Source: Novosphingobium sp.
GTDB taxonomy: Bacteria > Pseudomonadota > Alphaproteobacteria > Sphingomonadales > Sphingomonadaceae
Reading direction: 5' to 3'
Assembly: GCA_030697365.1 (NCBI GenBank)
Contig: JAUYQH010000180.1
Location: forward strand, 1-60,689
DNA length: 60,689 nucleotides
Every line of letters starts with the position of its first letter. Within the stretch, counting starts at the first letter, position 1. Below, in pieces: positions 44,920 to 53,626 of the stretch. The notes below the pieces were generated by a model, which ran no database searches, was not told where the DNA came from, and saw only the letters and a program-made list of their open reading frames with translations. The translations under genes and the position numbers were made by a program.

Positions 44920-46494
44920 ATGGCGGACTGGACGAAGGACATCGATCCTGGGGCCTATGGCAAGTCCAACCGCAACTGGGGCGGGATGATCGTCAATCCG
45001 GCGGTATTTCTGCCAACCGCTGCGATCTCGCTAGGGGTGATCCTCTACAGTCTGATTGCACCGGCCTCGTCGGCGGCCCTGTTCGACGCGCTCCGCGGCG
45101 GCGTGGTGGCGCACTTCGGCTGGTTTCTGATGTCGACCGGGAACGTCCTGCTGCTGTTCTGCGTGGTGGTGGCACTCTCACCACTCGGGCGGATTCGCCT
45201 GGGCGGCAAGGGCGCATCGCCCGACTATTCGCGGATGTCTTGGTTTGCGATGCTGTTCGGGGCGGGGATGGGTATCGGGCTGGTTTTCTACGGCGTGGGC
45301 GAGCCGGTTACGCATTTCACCTCGTCGCTGGCCGGCGGAGCGGGCGCGCCGCTCGGCGGGGCTGCGGGCGACCCGGCCGCCGCGCGCAGCCTGGCGATGG
45401 CCGCGACCATCTTCGATTGGGCGCTCCACCCATGGGCGATCTTTACCGTTACCGGCCTCGCCTTCGCGGTCTTCGCCTATGATTTCAACATGCCGCTCTC
45501 GATGCGCTCGGCCTTTTACCCACTGTTCGGCAAAGCGGTGTGGGGCCGCACGGGCGATCTGATCGAGGTGCTGGCGGTGCTTGCGACGATTTTCGGGCTC
45601 GCCACTTCGCTCGGACTGGGCGCGCAGCAGGCGATGGCGGGGATCACTTATCTGTATGGCATTGCCAGCTCTGCCGGTGCGATCCTGGCGCTGATCGCGA
45701 TCATGGCGGCGGTGACTTTCCTGTCGGTGCGCGGCGGGATCGATCGTGGAATCCGCATCCTGAGCGAGGCCAACATGTGGGTTGCATTGGCATTGCTCAT
45801 CTTCGTTCTCGCGACTGGTCCGATGCTGCAGCTGATGAGCAATATCGGTTCCAACATCGTCAATTACCTCAGGCTTCTGCCACAATTGTCCAATCCGATC
45901 GGTCGCGCCGACACTGGGTTCTACGATGACTGGTCGATCTATTATTGGGCCTGGTGGATTAGCTGGGCGCCGTTTGTCGGCATGTTCATGGCGCGGATTT
46001 CGCTGGGTCGGACGGTGCGCGAATTCATTGCCGGGGCGATGATCGCGCCAAGCCTGCTGGGAATCGTCTGGCTGACGATCTTTGGCGATGCGAGCATTGC
46101 GCAGCTCATGGCCGGGAACGCTCCGCAACTGCTGACAGCCTCGCTCGATACCCAGCTGTTCGTAATGCTGGCCAACCTGCCGTGGGCGCAGGTGACATCG
46201 TTCGTCGCGATCTGCCTGATCTTGATTTTCTTTGTAACCGGATGGGACTCAGGGACACTGGTCATCGATACGATGACCGCCGGGGGGCGAACCGATACGC
46301 CGTTGCGCCAGAAGGCAATCTGGCTCGCCGCGGTCGGCGGGATCGGCATCGTTCTGCTGCTCAGCGGCGGGCTCAATTCGCTGCAGGCAGGCGCGATCGC
46401 AACGGGCCTGCCGCTGGCACTCGTACTGCTGCTGATGTGCTGGGGAACGCTCAAGGGTTTGCTCGCCCTGCATCGCTCGGCAATCGATCGCTGA
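44920..46494 (+). CDS. BCCT-family betaine transporter (module B)
   Basis: A 524-residue betaine/carnitine/choline transporter with 12 helices. GMGIGLVFYGVGEPVTHF is the glycine-rich helix of sodium-coupled betaine carriers such as BetP, and WSIYYWAWWISWAPFVGMFMARISLGRTVREF is the family tryptophan motif. No long regulatory tail is present, in keeping with a catabolic, not osmotic, importer. Being the distal gene of the Rieske-sox operon, it most likely brings in glycine betaine or a related betaine. Confidence 0.93.
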   Translation: MADWTKDIDPGAYGKSNRNWGGMIVNPAVFLPTAAISLGVILYSLIAPASSAALFDALRGGVVAHFGWFLMSTGNVLLLFCVVVALSPLGRIRLGGKGASPDYSRMSWFAMLFGAGMGIGLVFYGVGEPVTHFTSSLAGGAGAPLGGAAGDPAAARSLAMAATIFDWALHPWAIFTVTGLAFAVFAYDFNMPLSMRSAFYPLFGKAVWGRTGDLIEVLAVLATIFGLATSLGLGAQQAMAGITYLYGIASSAGAILALIAIMAAVTFLSVRGGIDRGIRILSEANMWVALALLIFVLATGPMLQLMSNIGSNIVNYLRLLPQLSNPIGRADTGFYDDWSIYYWAWWISWAPFVGMFMARISLGRTVREFIAGAMIAPSLLGIVWLTIFGDASIAQLMAGNAPQLLTASLDTQLFVMLANLPWAQVTSFVAICLILIFFVTGWDSGTLVIDTMTAGGRTDTPLRQKAIWLAAVGGIGIVLLLSGGLNSLQAGAIATGLPLALVLLLMCWGTLKGLLALHRSAIDR

Positions 46495-46567
46495 GGATTG
46501 GTACGGGCATAAGTTCTGCTAATGCTGCTGCCAGACGAGAGCGGATAAGCGGGGACGGCGAATTGCA

Positions 46568-47527
46568 GTGAAGCTGCCGCAGGAATTCGATCTTCACGCG
46601 CTGGAGATTTTCGTCATGACCGTCGAACTGGGCGGCATGTCGCAGTGTGCGGGGCATCTTCAGGTTACCCAGTCGGCCGTGTCGCAAACCATCGCCAAGC
46701 TGGAAGGCAGCATTGGCACGCCGCTGTTCGACCGCTCGATGCGCCCATTGGGACTGACCACCAGCGGCAGGACCCTGTTCGAACGGGCCAAGCGCCTGAT
46801 CGCGCTTGCGCGCAGCAGCTACGACGAAGTCCGCGAGGGCGCTGATCTGCCCCTGGCTAGCCTGACCGTGGCGATGTCGTTCAGCCTGGCAAATCAGCTG
46901 ACCGCCGCGATCATGTCCGGGTTGGGCAATCGGGCCGAACGATGGAATATCCGGTCGGGTATTTCGCTTGAGCATCAAGGCGAATTTCTCGCGCGCGATA
47001 TCGACATGCTGATAACGGGGAGCTTCAATCTTGAGCACCGCAGCAATGTCGAGTTGCATCCAATGCTGGAGGAGAGCTTCGTTATTGCCATGCCGGCAAG
47101 CTACACTAGGCTGATCGATTTTGCTGCCGATCCGATCGACTTGCCATTCATCCGCTTCTCGCATTTGACCGGGATGGGCCAACAGATCGAACGCCAGATC
47201 GTGCGGATGAAGTTGGGACTTCCAAACGTGGTTGAGGTCGAGTCCTCGCACCAGCAATTGGCGCTGGTTGCGGCAGGTCTCGGCTGGACGATTACCTCGC
47301 CGGTCTGCCTTTCCGCAACGCCGGCCCTTCTGAGCAGGACGCGGCTGGAGCCGATGCCCCGGGGGCGGTTCTCGCGGTTGGTGCAGGTGGTGGCGCGGAC
47401 CGGTGAGCTCGGTGATCTGCCCGGGCGAACGGCGCAGCTGTGCGCGCGTGAGCTGCGCGAAACCACATTTCCCTCCCTTATCGCGGAAGCCCCGTGGCTG
47501 GCGGATCAACTGGTATGGCACGCATGA
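46568..47527 (+). CDS. LysR-type transcriptional regulator
   Basis: A 319-residue LysR regulator with N-terminal HTH (LHALEIFVMTVELGGMSQCAGHLQVTQSAVSQTIAKLEGSIG) and a sensor domain (FSLANQLTAAIMSGL). It starts with GTG, 73 bp after the BCCT gene on the same strand, and overlaps the next gene by ATGA. It may regulate module B, being at its 3' end, or the hydrolase it is coupled to. It differs from the two GcvA-like regulators of the window. Confidence 0.88.
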   Translation: MKLPQEFDLHALEIFVMTVELGGMSQCAGHLQVTQSAVSQTIAKLEGSIGTPLFDRSMRPLGLTTSGRTLFERAKRLIALARSSYDEVREGADLPLASLTVAMSFSLANQLTAAIMSGLGNRAERWNIRSGISLEHQGEFLARDIDMLITGSFNLEHRSNVELHPMLEESFVIAMPASYTRLIDFAADPIDLPFIRFSHLTGMGQQIERQIVRMKLGLPNVVEVESSHQQLALVAAGLGWTITSPVCLSATPALLSRTRLEPMPRGRFSRLVQVVARTGELGDLPGRTAQLCARELRETTFPSLIAEAPWLADQLVWHA

Positions 47528-48852
47528 AATCATTGTATCCCAGTGCAGTAGCAGCACTCGCCGCCGTGATGTCGTCGACCGCCATGGCGGAAGCTCCCTT
47601 TGCGCCGTTGCCGCCCAGCGTACCTGGAATCGACACACCGCAGCTGGCCGCGCTGGGGCCGGACAAAGTCGGCTTTCGCAGGCTGCAACTCGTAAACAAG
47701 GCGCAGCCCGACCTGCTGGCGGCCGATCCAAAGACGGGGGTAGTCCCGCTCCATAACCGCAAGTTGGTCGTTGACATCTGGTACCCGGCGAAGGTCAGGG
47801 CCAGAGCTGCGCAGGTGACCTATCGTGCTTCGCTGTGGGGCGAAACACCAAGGCCGCCGGTGTCGTTTTCCCAGGCGGGCATCGCGGTTCGCAATGCCAC
47901 GCCAGTGGGCCGCAAACACCCTATGGTGATCGTGTCGCACGGTTACAGCAACGCGCCTGCGGTAATGACGTGGCTGACGGAGAATCTCGCATCCAAAGGT
48001 TATGTCGTCGCGGCGATCCACCACGAGGACCCGAACCCCTATACCGTCTCGGAGGACCGGCGCGCGGCGCCCAACTACAACCGCCCGCGCGACATCGCGT
48101 TCGTCGCCGCACAGCTACGGGCAGCGCTGGGCACTCAGGTTGATCCAGAGCGGGTGGCGCTGATCGGCTATTCGCAAGGGGGGTACGGTGTGCTGACTGC
48201 GGGCGGGGCCCGGCTCGATCCCGACGGTCCGAACATGGCGCTGGTCGCGGGCGGCTGGCTCAAGACCATTGCGCAAGGAACGGCAGGCGCGGCTCAGATC
48301 ACGGTGCCAGGCATCAAGGCGATTGTCGCGCTGGCACCGGGTGGCGGCGGCGAGCGGAGCGCGTGGGGGAAGAACGGACTGGCGGGCATAACCGCGCCGC
48401 TCCTGCTGATCGCCGGCGACGCCGATCCGGTGGTGGGCTATGACCATGCCGCCAAGGCATTCTTCGCGAGCACGGTCGGCACCGACCGCTACTTGCTCAC
48501 CTACCGCACGGCCGGTCATTCCATCGCACTTAACCCGGTGCCGCGCGAAATGCGTGGCTCGCTATGGGATATCGACTGGTTCGAGGATCCGATCTGGCGG
48601 CAAGACCGGATCAACGCGATCAATCTGCATTTCATCACTGCGTTTCTGGCGTTCAATCTGCGCGGGGAGAGGGACAAGCTGGCCTATCTCGACGTGCCTG
48701 TCGAAACTTCGGACGATGGCGCGTGGGACGCTCCTGCCGGTACACCATGGGGAGCCTACAGCCCCGGCGGGACGGGCGTCACCTTGTGGAAGGGCTTTCA
48801 GCGGCGGCATGCACAGGGGATGTTACTGCGGCATGCGGCTGCCGGCGAGTAA
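47524..48852 (+). CDS. Exported alpha/beta hydrolase (PAF-acetylhydrolase/dienelactone hydrolase-like)
   Basis: A 442-residue serine hydrolase. Residues 1-23 look like a signal peptide (SAVAALAAVMSSTAMAEA), so it acts outside the cytoplasmic membrane. The fold marks are PMVIVSHGYSN (oxyanion strand), nucleophile Ser217 in GYSQGG, acid in LLIAGDADPVVGYD and His in TAGHSIALN. The overall pattern is that of PAF-acetylhydrolase-like and large dienelactone-hydrolase-like esterases. It is coupled to the LysR gene by ATGA overlap. It may release a betaine or acyl chain from an ester or lipid before uptake; that is inference. It ends 4 bp from the convergent module C operon. Confidence 0.8.
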   Translation: MKSLYPSAVAALAAVMSSTAMAEAPFAPLPPSVPGIDTPQLAALGPDKVGFRRLQLVNKAQPDLLAADPKTGVVPLHNRKLVVDIWYPAKVRARAAQVTYRASLWGETPRPPVSFSQAGIAVRNATPVGRKHPMVIVSHGYSNAPAVMTWLTENLASKGYVVAAIHHEDPNPYTVSEDRRAAPNYNRPRDIAFVAAQLRAALGTQVDPERVALIGYSQGGYGVLTAGGARLDPDGPNMALVAGGWLKTIAQGTAGAAQITVPGIKAIVALAPGGGGERSAWGKNGLAGITAPLLLIAGDADPVVGYDHAAKAFFASTVGTDRYLLTYRTAGHSIALNPVPREMRGSLWDIDWFEDPIWRQDRINAINLHFITAFLAFNLRGERDKLAYLDVPVETSDDGAWDAPAGTPWGAYSPGGTGVTLWKGFQRRHAQGMLLRHAAAGE

Positions 48853-48855
48853 GCC

Positions 48856-49344
48856 TCAGACGAGCGTGTGCGCTGCGGTGTTCCAGAAGTAGATCATGTC
48901 CGCTGCATAGCTCAGCGGAACATAGGCGATGCAGGCGTCGGCGTTTTCGACATGGAGGCGCACGTTTACGTGATCGATTATCGTCGTGGCGCTGCAACCG
49001 GGCGCGAAGCCAGATGATTCTGCGTCGAATACGCCACCTTCCATCAGCAGGCTGCGCCAGCCCGGACCCGACAGGCGCACACGCACGATACCGCCGCCAA
49101 TGGCGGTAAGCGCGCCGTCCTCGCCAAGGACTGCGGGGAGCGCCGAGGCATCACCCTCGACCAGCCAGACGGTCGGCTCGAACCGGATCAGTCGCAACGC
49201 ATCGCTGCCGCTGGCGCGTCCCGATGGCGGAAGGACAAATCCCATGGCGGCCTCGAACCGCTGGGAAACTTCGGCAGGATTGCTCCAGATTTCCAGCGCG
49301 TGGAGCGGGGCCGCAGGCAGGGCGGCGATCGTCACTTCAGTCAT
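48856..49344 (-). CDS. soxG: Sarcosine oxidase gamma subunit, copy 2 (module C)
   Basis: A 162-residue gamma-like subunit, weakly similar to copy 1. Recognisable parts are RFEPTVWLVEGDAS, GIVRVRLSGPGWRSLLMEGGVFD and the C-terminal IIDHVNVRLHVENADACIAYVPLSYAADMIYF. The start at 49344 is preferred because GGGGGAGCG precedes it and it gives the same 8-nt overlap with soxA as in module B. It is the last gene of the module C operon. The assignment depends largely on position. Confidence 0.85.
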   Translation of the reverse strand: MTEVTIAALPAAPLHALEIWSNPAEVSQRFEAAMGFVLPPSGRASGSDALRLIRFEPTVWLVEGDASALPAVLGEDGALTAIGGGIVRVRLSGPGWRSLLMEGGVFDAESSGFAPGCSATTIIDHVNVRLHVENADACIAYVPLSYAADMIYFWNTAAHTLV

Positions 49345-52108
49345 GGTAACGCTCCCCCGCCGTATCGTAGAAATGCGGGGCAACCACGCGGACGCGGGCC
49401 TGCTGGCCGCGGGTGGGCGAGGTGGCGGTCAGTTGCTCGCCAGTCCGCGCGAAGCCATCGGCCAACTGGCCCAACGCAATCGCGCCGCCTTCGATCACGC
49501 GAATGGCGGCGGCTGTGACGTGGCCCTCAGCCGGGCCACCTTCGCGGAACATCAGCATCGCGCCTTCGGGGATCACACCATCGATCGCTTCCAGCCCGAC
49601 CAGCTGGCGGCGTCCCGATTCCGACAAGGCAGGCCGGGCAAGCCCCGCCGCGCCGATATAGCAACCCGCCTTGTTGAGCATCTTGTCCAGCGCCAGATCA
49701 TGCGGGGTCAGCCGCCCGTCGATCTCTCCGCCGACCACCAGATGGCCCTTTTCGATGCGGAGGAATTCCATCGCCTCCATCCCGTAAAGACCACCGCCTT
49801 GCCGGATGACTTCGCCCTCGCACGCCGCCCAGACCGGCGCTGCATGGCTCGCTTCGATGTAGATCTCGAAGGCCCGCTCGCCGCTATAGCTGGCCGCCAG
49901 TACAAGCACCGGAATACCCGCGATTGTCGCTGGCACCGTGGACATGTGGCGCGGCGGCTCCGCACCGATCAGCGCGGCAAGTGCCGCCTTGGCGTTTGGT
50001 CCGGCCACCGCGATTCCCGCGAAATGCTCCTGCACATTGACCACCGAGACCCGCAGCTGCGGGCAAAGGTATTGGCGAACATACGAGAGATGGGTGGCCA
50101 TCCGGTCCGCTCCCCCGGTCGAACTGGTCAGCAGATAACGGTTTTCCGCGAGCCGCCAGACTGTGCCATCGTCGAACACGAAGCCGTCTTCACGCAGCAT
50201 GAAGGTATAACGTCCGCGCCCCACGGCCAGCTTGCCGACCGTGGTCGCGCAAATCAACTCGAGCAGGGCAGCAGCATCGGGGCCACTGATTTCAAATTTG
50301 GCCAGCGTTGAAACGTCGGTCATGCCGACCTTGCGGCGGACACAGCGCGCCTCGCGCAGAGCCGCCTCGGCCAATGTCTCGGACCCTTGCGGGTACGCGC
50401 GCGGTCGTTCCCAATAGCCCAGCGGCTGCCAGATCGGGGACTTGGCCTGATGGACGTCATACAGCGCCAATCGCCGCAAATGCGAGCCCGCATCGCGGGT
50501 CGATCGCCCGGCGAGCAGCCCCATGGTGACGGGGGTATAGGGCGGGCGGAAGGTGGTGAGACCGGCTTCGGGGATCGCCACGCCCTGCCGCTCGGCAAGC
50601 CTGCCCAGCGCCGCCATATTGCCCAGCTTGCCCTGATCGGTCGCCATTCCGAGCGTAGTGTAACGCTTGAGATGCTCGACCGAGCGGTATCCTTCGGCCC
50701 AGGCGAGATCGACGTCGCCCAGCGTCACGTCGTTCTGGTAATCGATGAACGCCTTGCCCGGATTGGCCGGGGATGGTGTCGGCCCGATCGGTTCGGCGCT
50801 GGCTGCTGCGCCGATGGAAGTGACGTTTTGCCGCGCTGTGCCGGGGAGAAAAGCCTGGGCCGCCGCGTCCCATTGCAACGTCGCACCGCCAGCCTGCATA
50901 TGCAGGTGGACCACCGGAGTGACCCCACCCGAAGCGACCAGCAGATCGGCCTTCCAGCGCTGCACTTCACGGCCAATCCGGGCGCTGACCTCGGCCAAAT
51001 GGTGCCGCGCGCCCTTAGTGGAAAGCGGCAAAGCTTCGTTGTGGACGGTGAAGCCGCTTGCCGCCCCGGCTGGCGCGGGCCGCGTGTCGAGGATCGCCAA
51101 CACCTCCGCCCCCGCATCGCGCAGAGCCGCCGCGGTAAGATAGGCGTCTTCGTTGTTGGTAGCGATCACCACGCGCTGGCCCGGCACCACCCCGAACCGG
51201 CGCAGGTAAGTCCGCACCGATTGGCTGAGCATCACACCCGGGCGGTCATTATGGGCAAAGGCGAGCGGGCGCTCGATGGCTCCTGCGGCAAGTATCACGC
51301 GGCCCGCGCGGACGTTCCATAGTCTTTGTGCCAAGCCATCGGCGGGCTCCTGGCCCGGTTCGGTAAGGCGCTGGGTCAGCGTCACGAAATTGTGGTCCCA
51401 ATGGCCCGAAGCCGTGGTGCGCAGCAAAATGCGGCCGCCAGCAGCACGGATCCTGTTGGCAACAGCCTCGGCCCAGGCGGCATCCAGGTCCTGCGGGTCG
51501 CGCAGCAGCGAGGGTGCCAGCAGCCGGTCCTGCTCCACCAGCAGAACCCGCTCTCCGGCTTCGGCAGCAGCGAGCGCGGCGCTCAGCCCCGCCGGACCCG
51601 CGCCTACCACCAGCACATCGCAGAACATGGCGCGCTGGGCGAAGCGATCGGGGTCCACCTCGCGCGGGGCCTTCCCAAGACCCGCAGCGCGGCGGATGAA
51701 ATATTCGTAGAACATCCAGCGCTTGGCCGAACCGAAGAAGGTTTTGTAATAGAATCCGGCGGGCAAAGCTTTCGCGAACAGGCCGATCACTGCGCCGACA
51801 TCGAACGACAGGCCGGGCCAACGGTTCTGGCTGCGGGCGATCAGTCCTTCATAGACAAACACATCGGTGGCGCGGGTATTGGGCTCGGTCCGTCCACCGC
51901 TTCCCACCGTAACCAGCGCGTTCGGCTCTTCCACCCCAGCGGTCATAATCCCGCGCGGACGGTGATATTTGAAGCTTCGCCCGACCAGACCGATTCCATT
52001 GGCGAGAAGCGCAGAGGCCAGCGTATCCCCTGGACGGGCTTTCAGCGCCTTGCCATCGAAGGTGAAGTTGACGATCGCATCGCCAATAGTTCGTGAAGGG
52101 CCGATCAT
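49337..52108 (-). CDS. soxA: Sarcosine oxidase alpha subunit, copy 2 (module C)
   Basis: A 923-residue alpha subunit paralogue. It has the N-terminal ferredoxin-like fold (GDTLASALLANGIGLVGRSFKYHRPRG), a dinucleotide-binding region (CDVLVVGAGPAGLSAALAAAEAG) and a C-terminal GcvT-like domain (DVSTLAKFEISGPDAAALLELI, SYSGERAFEIYIE). It is about 30 residues shorter than copy 1 and clearly diverged, so it may serve an N-methyl amino acid other than sarcosine. It sits between soxD2 (4-nt overlap) and soxG2 (8-nt overlap). Confidence 0.93.
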   Translation of the reverse strand: MIGPSRTIGDAIVNFTFDGKALKARPGDTLASALLANGIGLVGRSFKYHRPRGIMTAGVEEPNALVTVGSGGRTEPNTRATDVFVYEGLIARSQNRWPGLSFDVGAVIGLFAKALPAGFYYKTFFGSAKRWMFYEYFIRRAAGLGKAPREVDPDRFAQRAMFCDVLVVGAGPAGLSAALAAAEAGERVLLVEQDRLLAPSLLRDPQDLDAAWAEAVANRIRAAGGRILLRTTASGHWDHNFVTLTQRLTEPGQEPADGLAQRLWNVRAGRVILAAGAIERPLAFAHNDRPGVMLSQSVRTYLRRFGVVPGQRVVIATNNEDAYLTAAALRDAGAEVLAILDTRPAPAGAASGFTVHNEALPLSTKGARHHLAEVSARIGREVQRWKADLLVASGGVTPVVHLHMQAGGATLQWDAAAQAFLPGTARQNVTSIGAAASAEPIGPTPSPANPGKAFIDYQNDVTLGDVDLAWAEGYRSVEHLKRYTTLGMATDQGKLGNMAALGRLAERQGVAIPEAGLTTFRPPYTPVTMGLLAGRSTRDAGSHLRRLALYDVHQAKSPIWQPLGYWERPRAYPQGSETLAEAALREARCVRRKVGMTDVSTLAKFEISGPDAAALLELICATTVGKLAVGRGRYTFMLREDGFVFDDGTVWRLAENRYLLTSSTGGADRMATHLSYVRQYLCPQLRVSVVNVQEHFAGIAVAGPNAKAALAALIGAEPPRHMSTVPATIAGIPVLVLAASYSGERAFEIYIEASHAAPVWAACEGEVIRQGGGLYGMEAMEFLRIEKGHLVVGGEIDGRLTPHDLALDKMLNKAGCYIGAAGLARPALSESGRRQLVGLEAIDGVIPEGAMLMFREGGPAEGHVTAAAIRVIEGGAIALGQLADGFARTGEQLTATSPTRGQQARVRVVAPHFYDTAGERYHD

Positions 52109-52368
52109 GGCAGCGCATCCGGCCCGGCCGCCCGGATTGCGGTGATCTCATGGGTCGCCCGGTGGCGGGTCATCACCAGCCACGCGCGGCAACCAAAGCT
52201 GTGACGCCATATCTCGTCATCCAACCCGCGCGGATTGGCGCGGGTGAACAGGCGCTCCATCGCCTCGCCGACGGGCGCAGCGGGCTGAACGACCGAATCG
52301 ACCGTCCGCTCATAGGTGAACTCGACTTGCGCGCGCGGACCGCAATGGGGGCAGTTTATCAGCAGCAT
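52105..52368 (-). CDS. soxD: Sarcosine oxidase delta subunit, copy 2 (module C)
   Basis: An 87-residue delta subunit with the full zinc set: Cys6 and Cys9 (INCPHC), His56 and Cys60 (WRHSFGC). RANPRGLDDEIW is the conserved family segment. It lies 1 bp after soxB2 and overlaps soxA2 by 4 nt. Confidence 0.93.
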   Translation of the reverse strand: MLLINCPHCGPRAQVEFTYERTVDSVVQPAAPVGEAMERLFTRANPRGLDDEIWRHSFGCRAWLVMTRHRATHEITAIRAAGPDALP

Positions 52369-52369
52369 A

Positions 52370-53626
52370 TCAGCGGTGGTTCGGCATCGGGCCGACCCCG
52401 TTTTCGTCGATTGTCGCGCCGCTCCTGAAGCGATCGAGCGCGAAGGGTGCGTTCAGTTCGTGGGGTTTTCCAGTCGCCAGCGTGTGGGCATAGGTCCAGC
52501 CCGAAGCCGGGGTTGCCTTGAACCCGCCATAACACCAGCCGCCGTTGAGATAGAGGTTCGCCACCGGGGTTTCGCCGATGATCGGCGAGCCATCGAAGCT
52601 CATATCGGTAACCCCGGCCCAGGTCCGCACCATTCGCAGCCGGGACAGCGCGGGAACCAGTGCAATCGCCTGAGCAATCGCATGGCCGGTCACCATTGGC
52701 TGGCCGCGCTGGGCATAGCTTGGCCAATTGTCCGGATCGCCGCCCATCACGATCCCGCCCTTGTCCGACTGGCTTATATAGCAGTGCACCGACTGCGACA
52801 TGATCACGCCATTGATCATCGGCTTGACGCCCTCGGTTACCAGCGCCTGCAAGGTCTGCGATTCGATCGGCAGCTTGAGCCCGGCGAGCCCGGCAACGTG
52901 GCCGCTGTGGCCTGCAACGCATATGCCGACGCGGCCCGCCGCGATCCGGCCGCGCGTGGTTTCCACCCCGACAACCGCCTCGCCATCGCGGATGAAGCCG
53001 GTCACTTCGCATTTCTGGACGATATCGACGCCAAGCCCGTCTGCCGCGCTGGCATAGCCCCAGGCGACTGCATCGTGCCGCGCGGTGCCGCCGCGGCGCT
53101 GGGTCAGCCCACCCACAATCGGAAAGCGTGCGTTGCGCGACATGTCGAGCAGCGGCTCGAGCTTTGCCACCTGATCGCGGGTCAGCAATTCAGCGTCGAT
53201 CCCGCTCACCCGCATCGCATCGCCGCGTTCGGCCAGCCGGGTCATATCGCTGTCGCTATGGCCTAGGATCAGCGCGCCGCGCGGACTGAACATCACATTG
53301 TAATTGAGTTCGTCGGAAAGATGCTCCCACATCTTCAGCCCGAATTCGAAGAAATCGTGCAAGGGCTTCTGGCGGTAGTTGGAACGGACCAACGTGGTGT
53401 TGCGACCGGTGTTGCCGCCGCCGATCCAGCCCTTTTCCAGCACCGCGATGTTGCGCAGCCCGTGGACTTTGGCGAGGTAAAAGGCGGTCGCCAGTCCGTG
53501 CCCGCCACCGCCGATGACGATGATATCATAGGACTTCTTGGGCTCGGGATCGCGCCACGCGGGTTGCCAGTGGCGCTGGCCCCCGAACGCTCCGCGCAGC
53601 AACCCGAACGCCGAATATTTGGTCAC
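52370..53626 (-). CDS. soxB: Sarcosine oxidase beta subunit, copy 2 (module C)
   Basis: A 418-residue beta subunit with FAD site (DIIVIGGGGHGLATAFYLAKVHG) and the covalent-FMN His184 in QRRGGTARHDAVAWG. The start is a GTG at 53626 that overlaps the preceding stop (GTGA) and gives an N-terminus matching copy 1 residue for residue in length; reading further upstream enters the flavoprotein gene before it. It catalyses oxidative demethylation of a secondary methylamine with soxD2, soxA2 and soxG2. Confidence 0.93.
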   Translation of the reverse strand: MTKYSAFGLLRGAFGGQRHWQPAWRDPEPKKSYDIIVIGGGGHGLATAFYLAKVHGLRNIAVLEKGWIGGGNTGRNTTLVRSNYRQKPLHDFFEFGLKMWEHLSDELNYNVMFSPRGALILGHSDSDMTRLAERGDAMRVSGIDAELLTRDQVAKLEPLLDMSRNARFPIVGGLTQRRGGTARHDAVAWGYASAADGLGVDIVQKCEVTGFIRDGEAVVGVETTRGRIAAGRVGICVAGHSGHVAGLAGLKLPIESQTLQALVTEGVKPMINGVIMSQSVHCYISQSDKGGIVMGGDPDNWPSYAQRGQPMVTGHAIAQAIALVPALSRLRMVRTWAGVTDMSFDGSPIIGETPVANLYLNGGWCYGGFKATPASGWTYAHTLATGKPHELNAPFALDRFRSGATIDENGVGPMPNHR

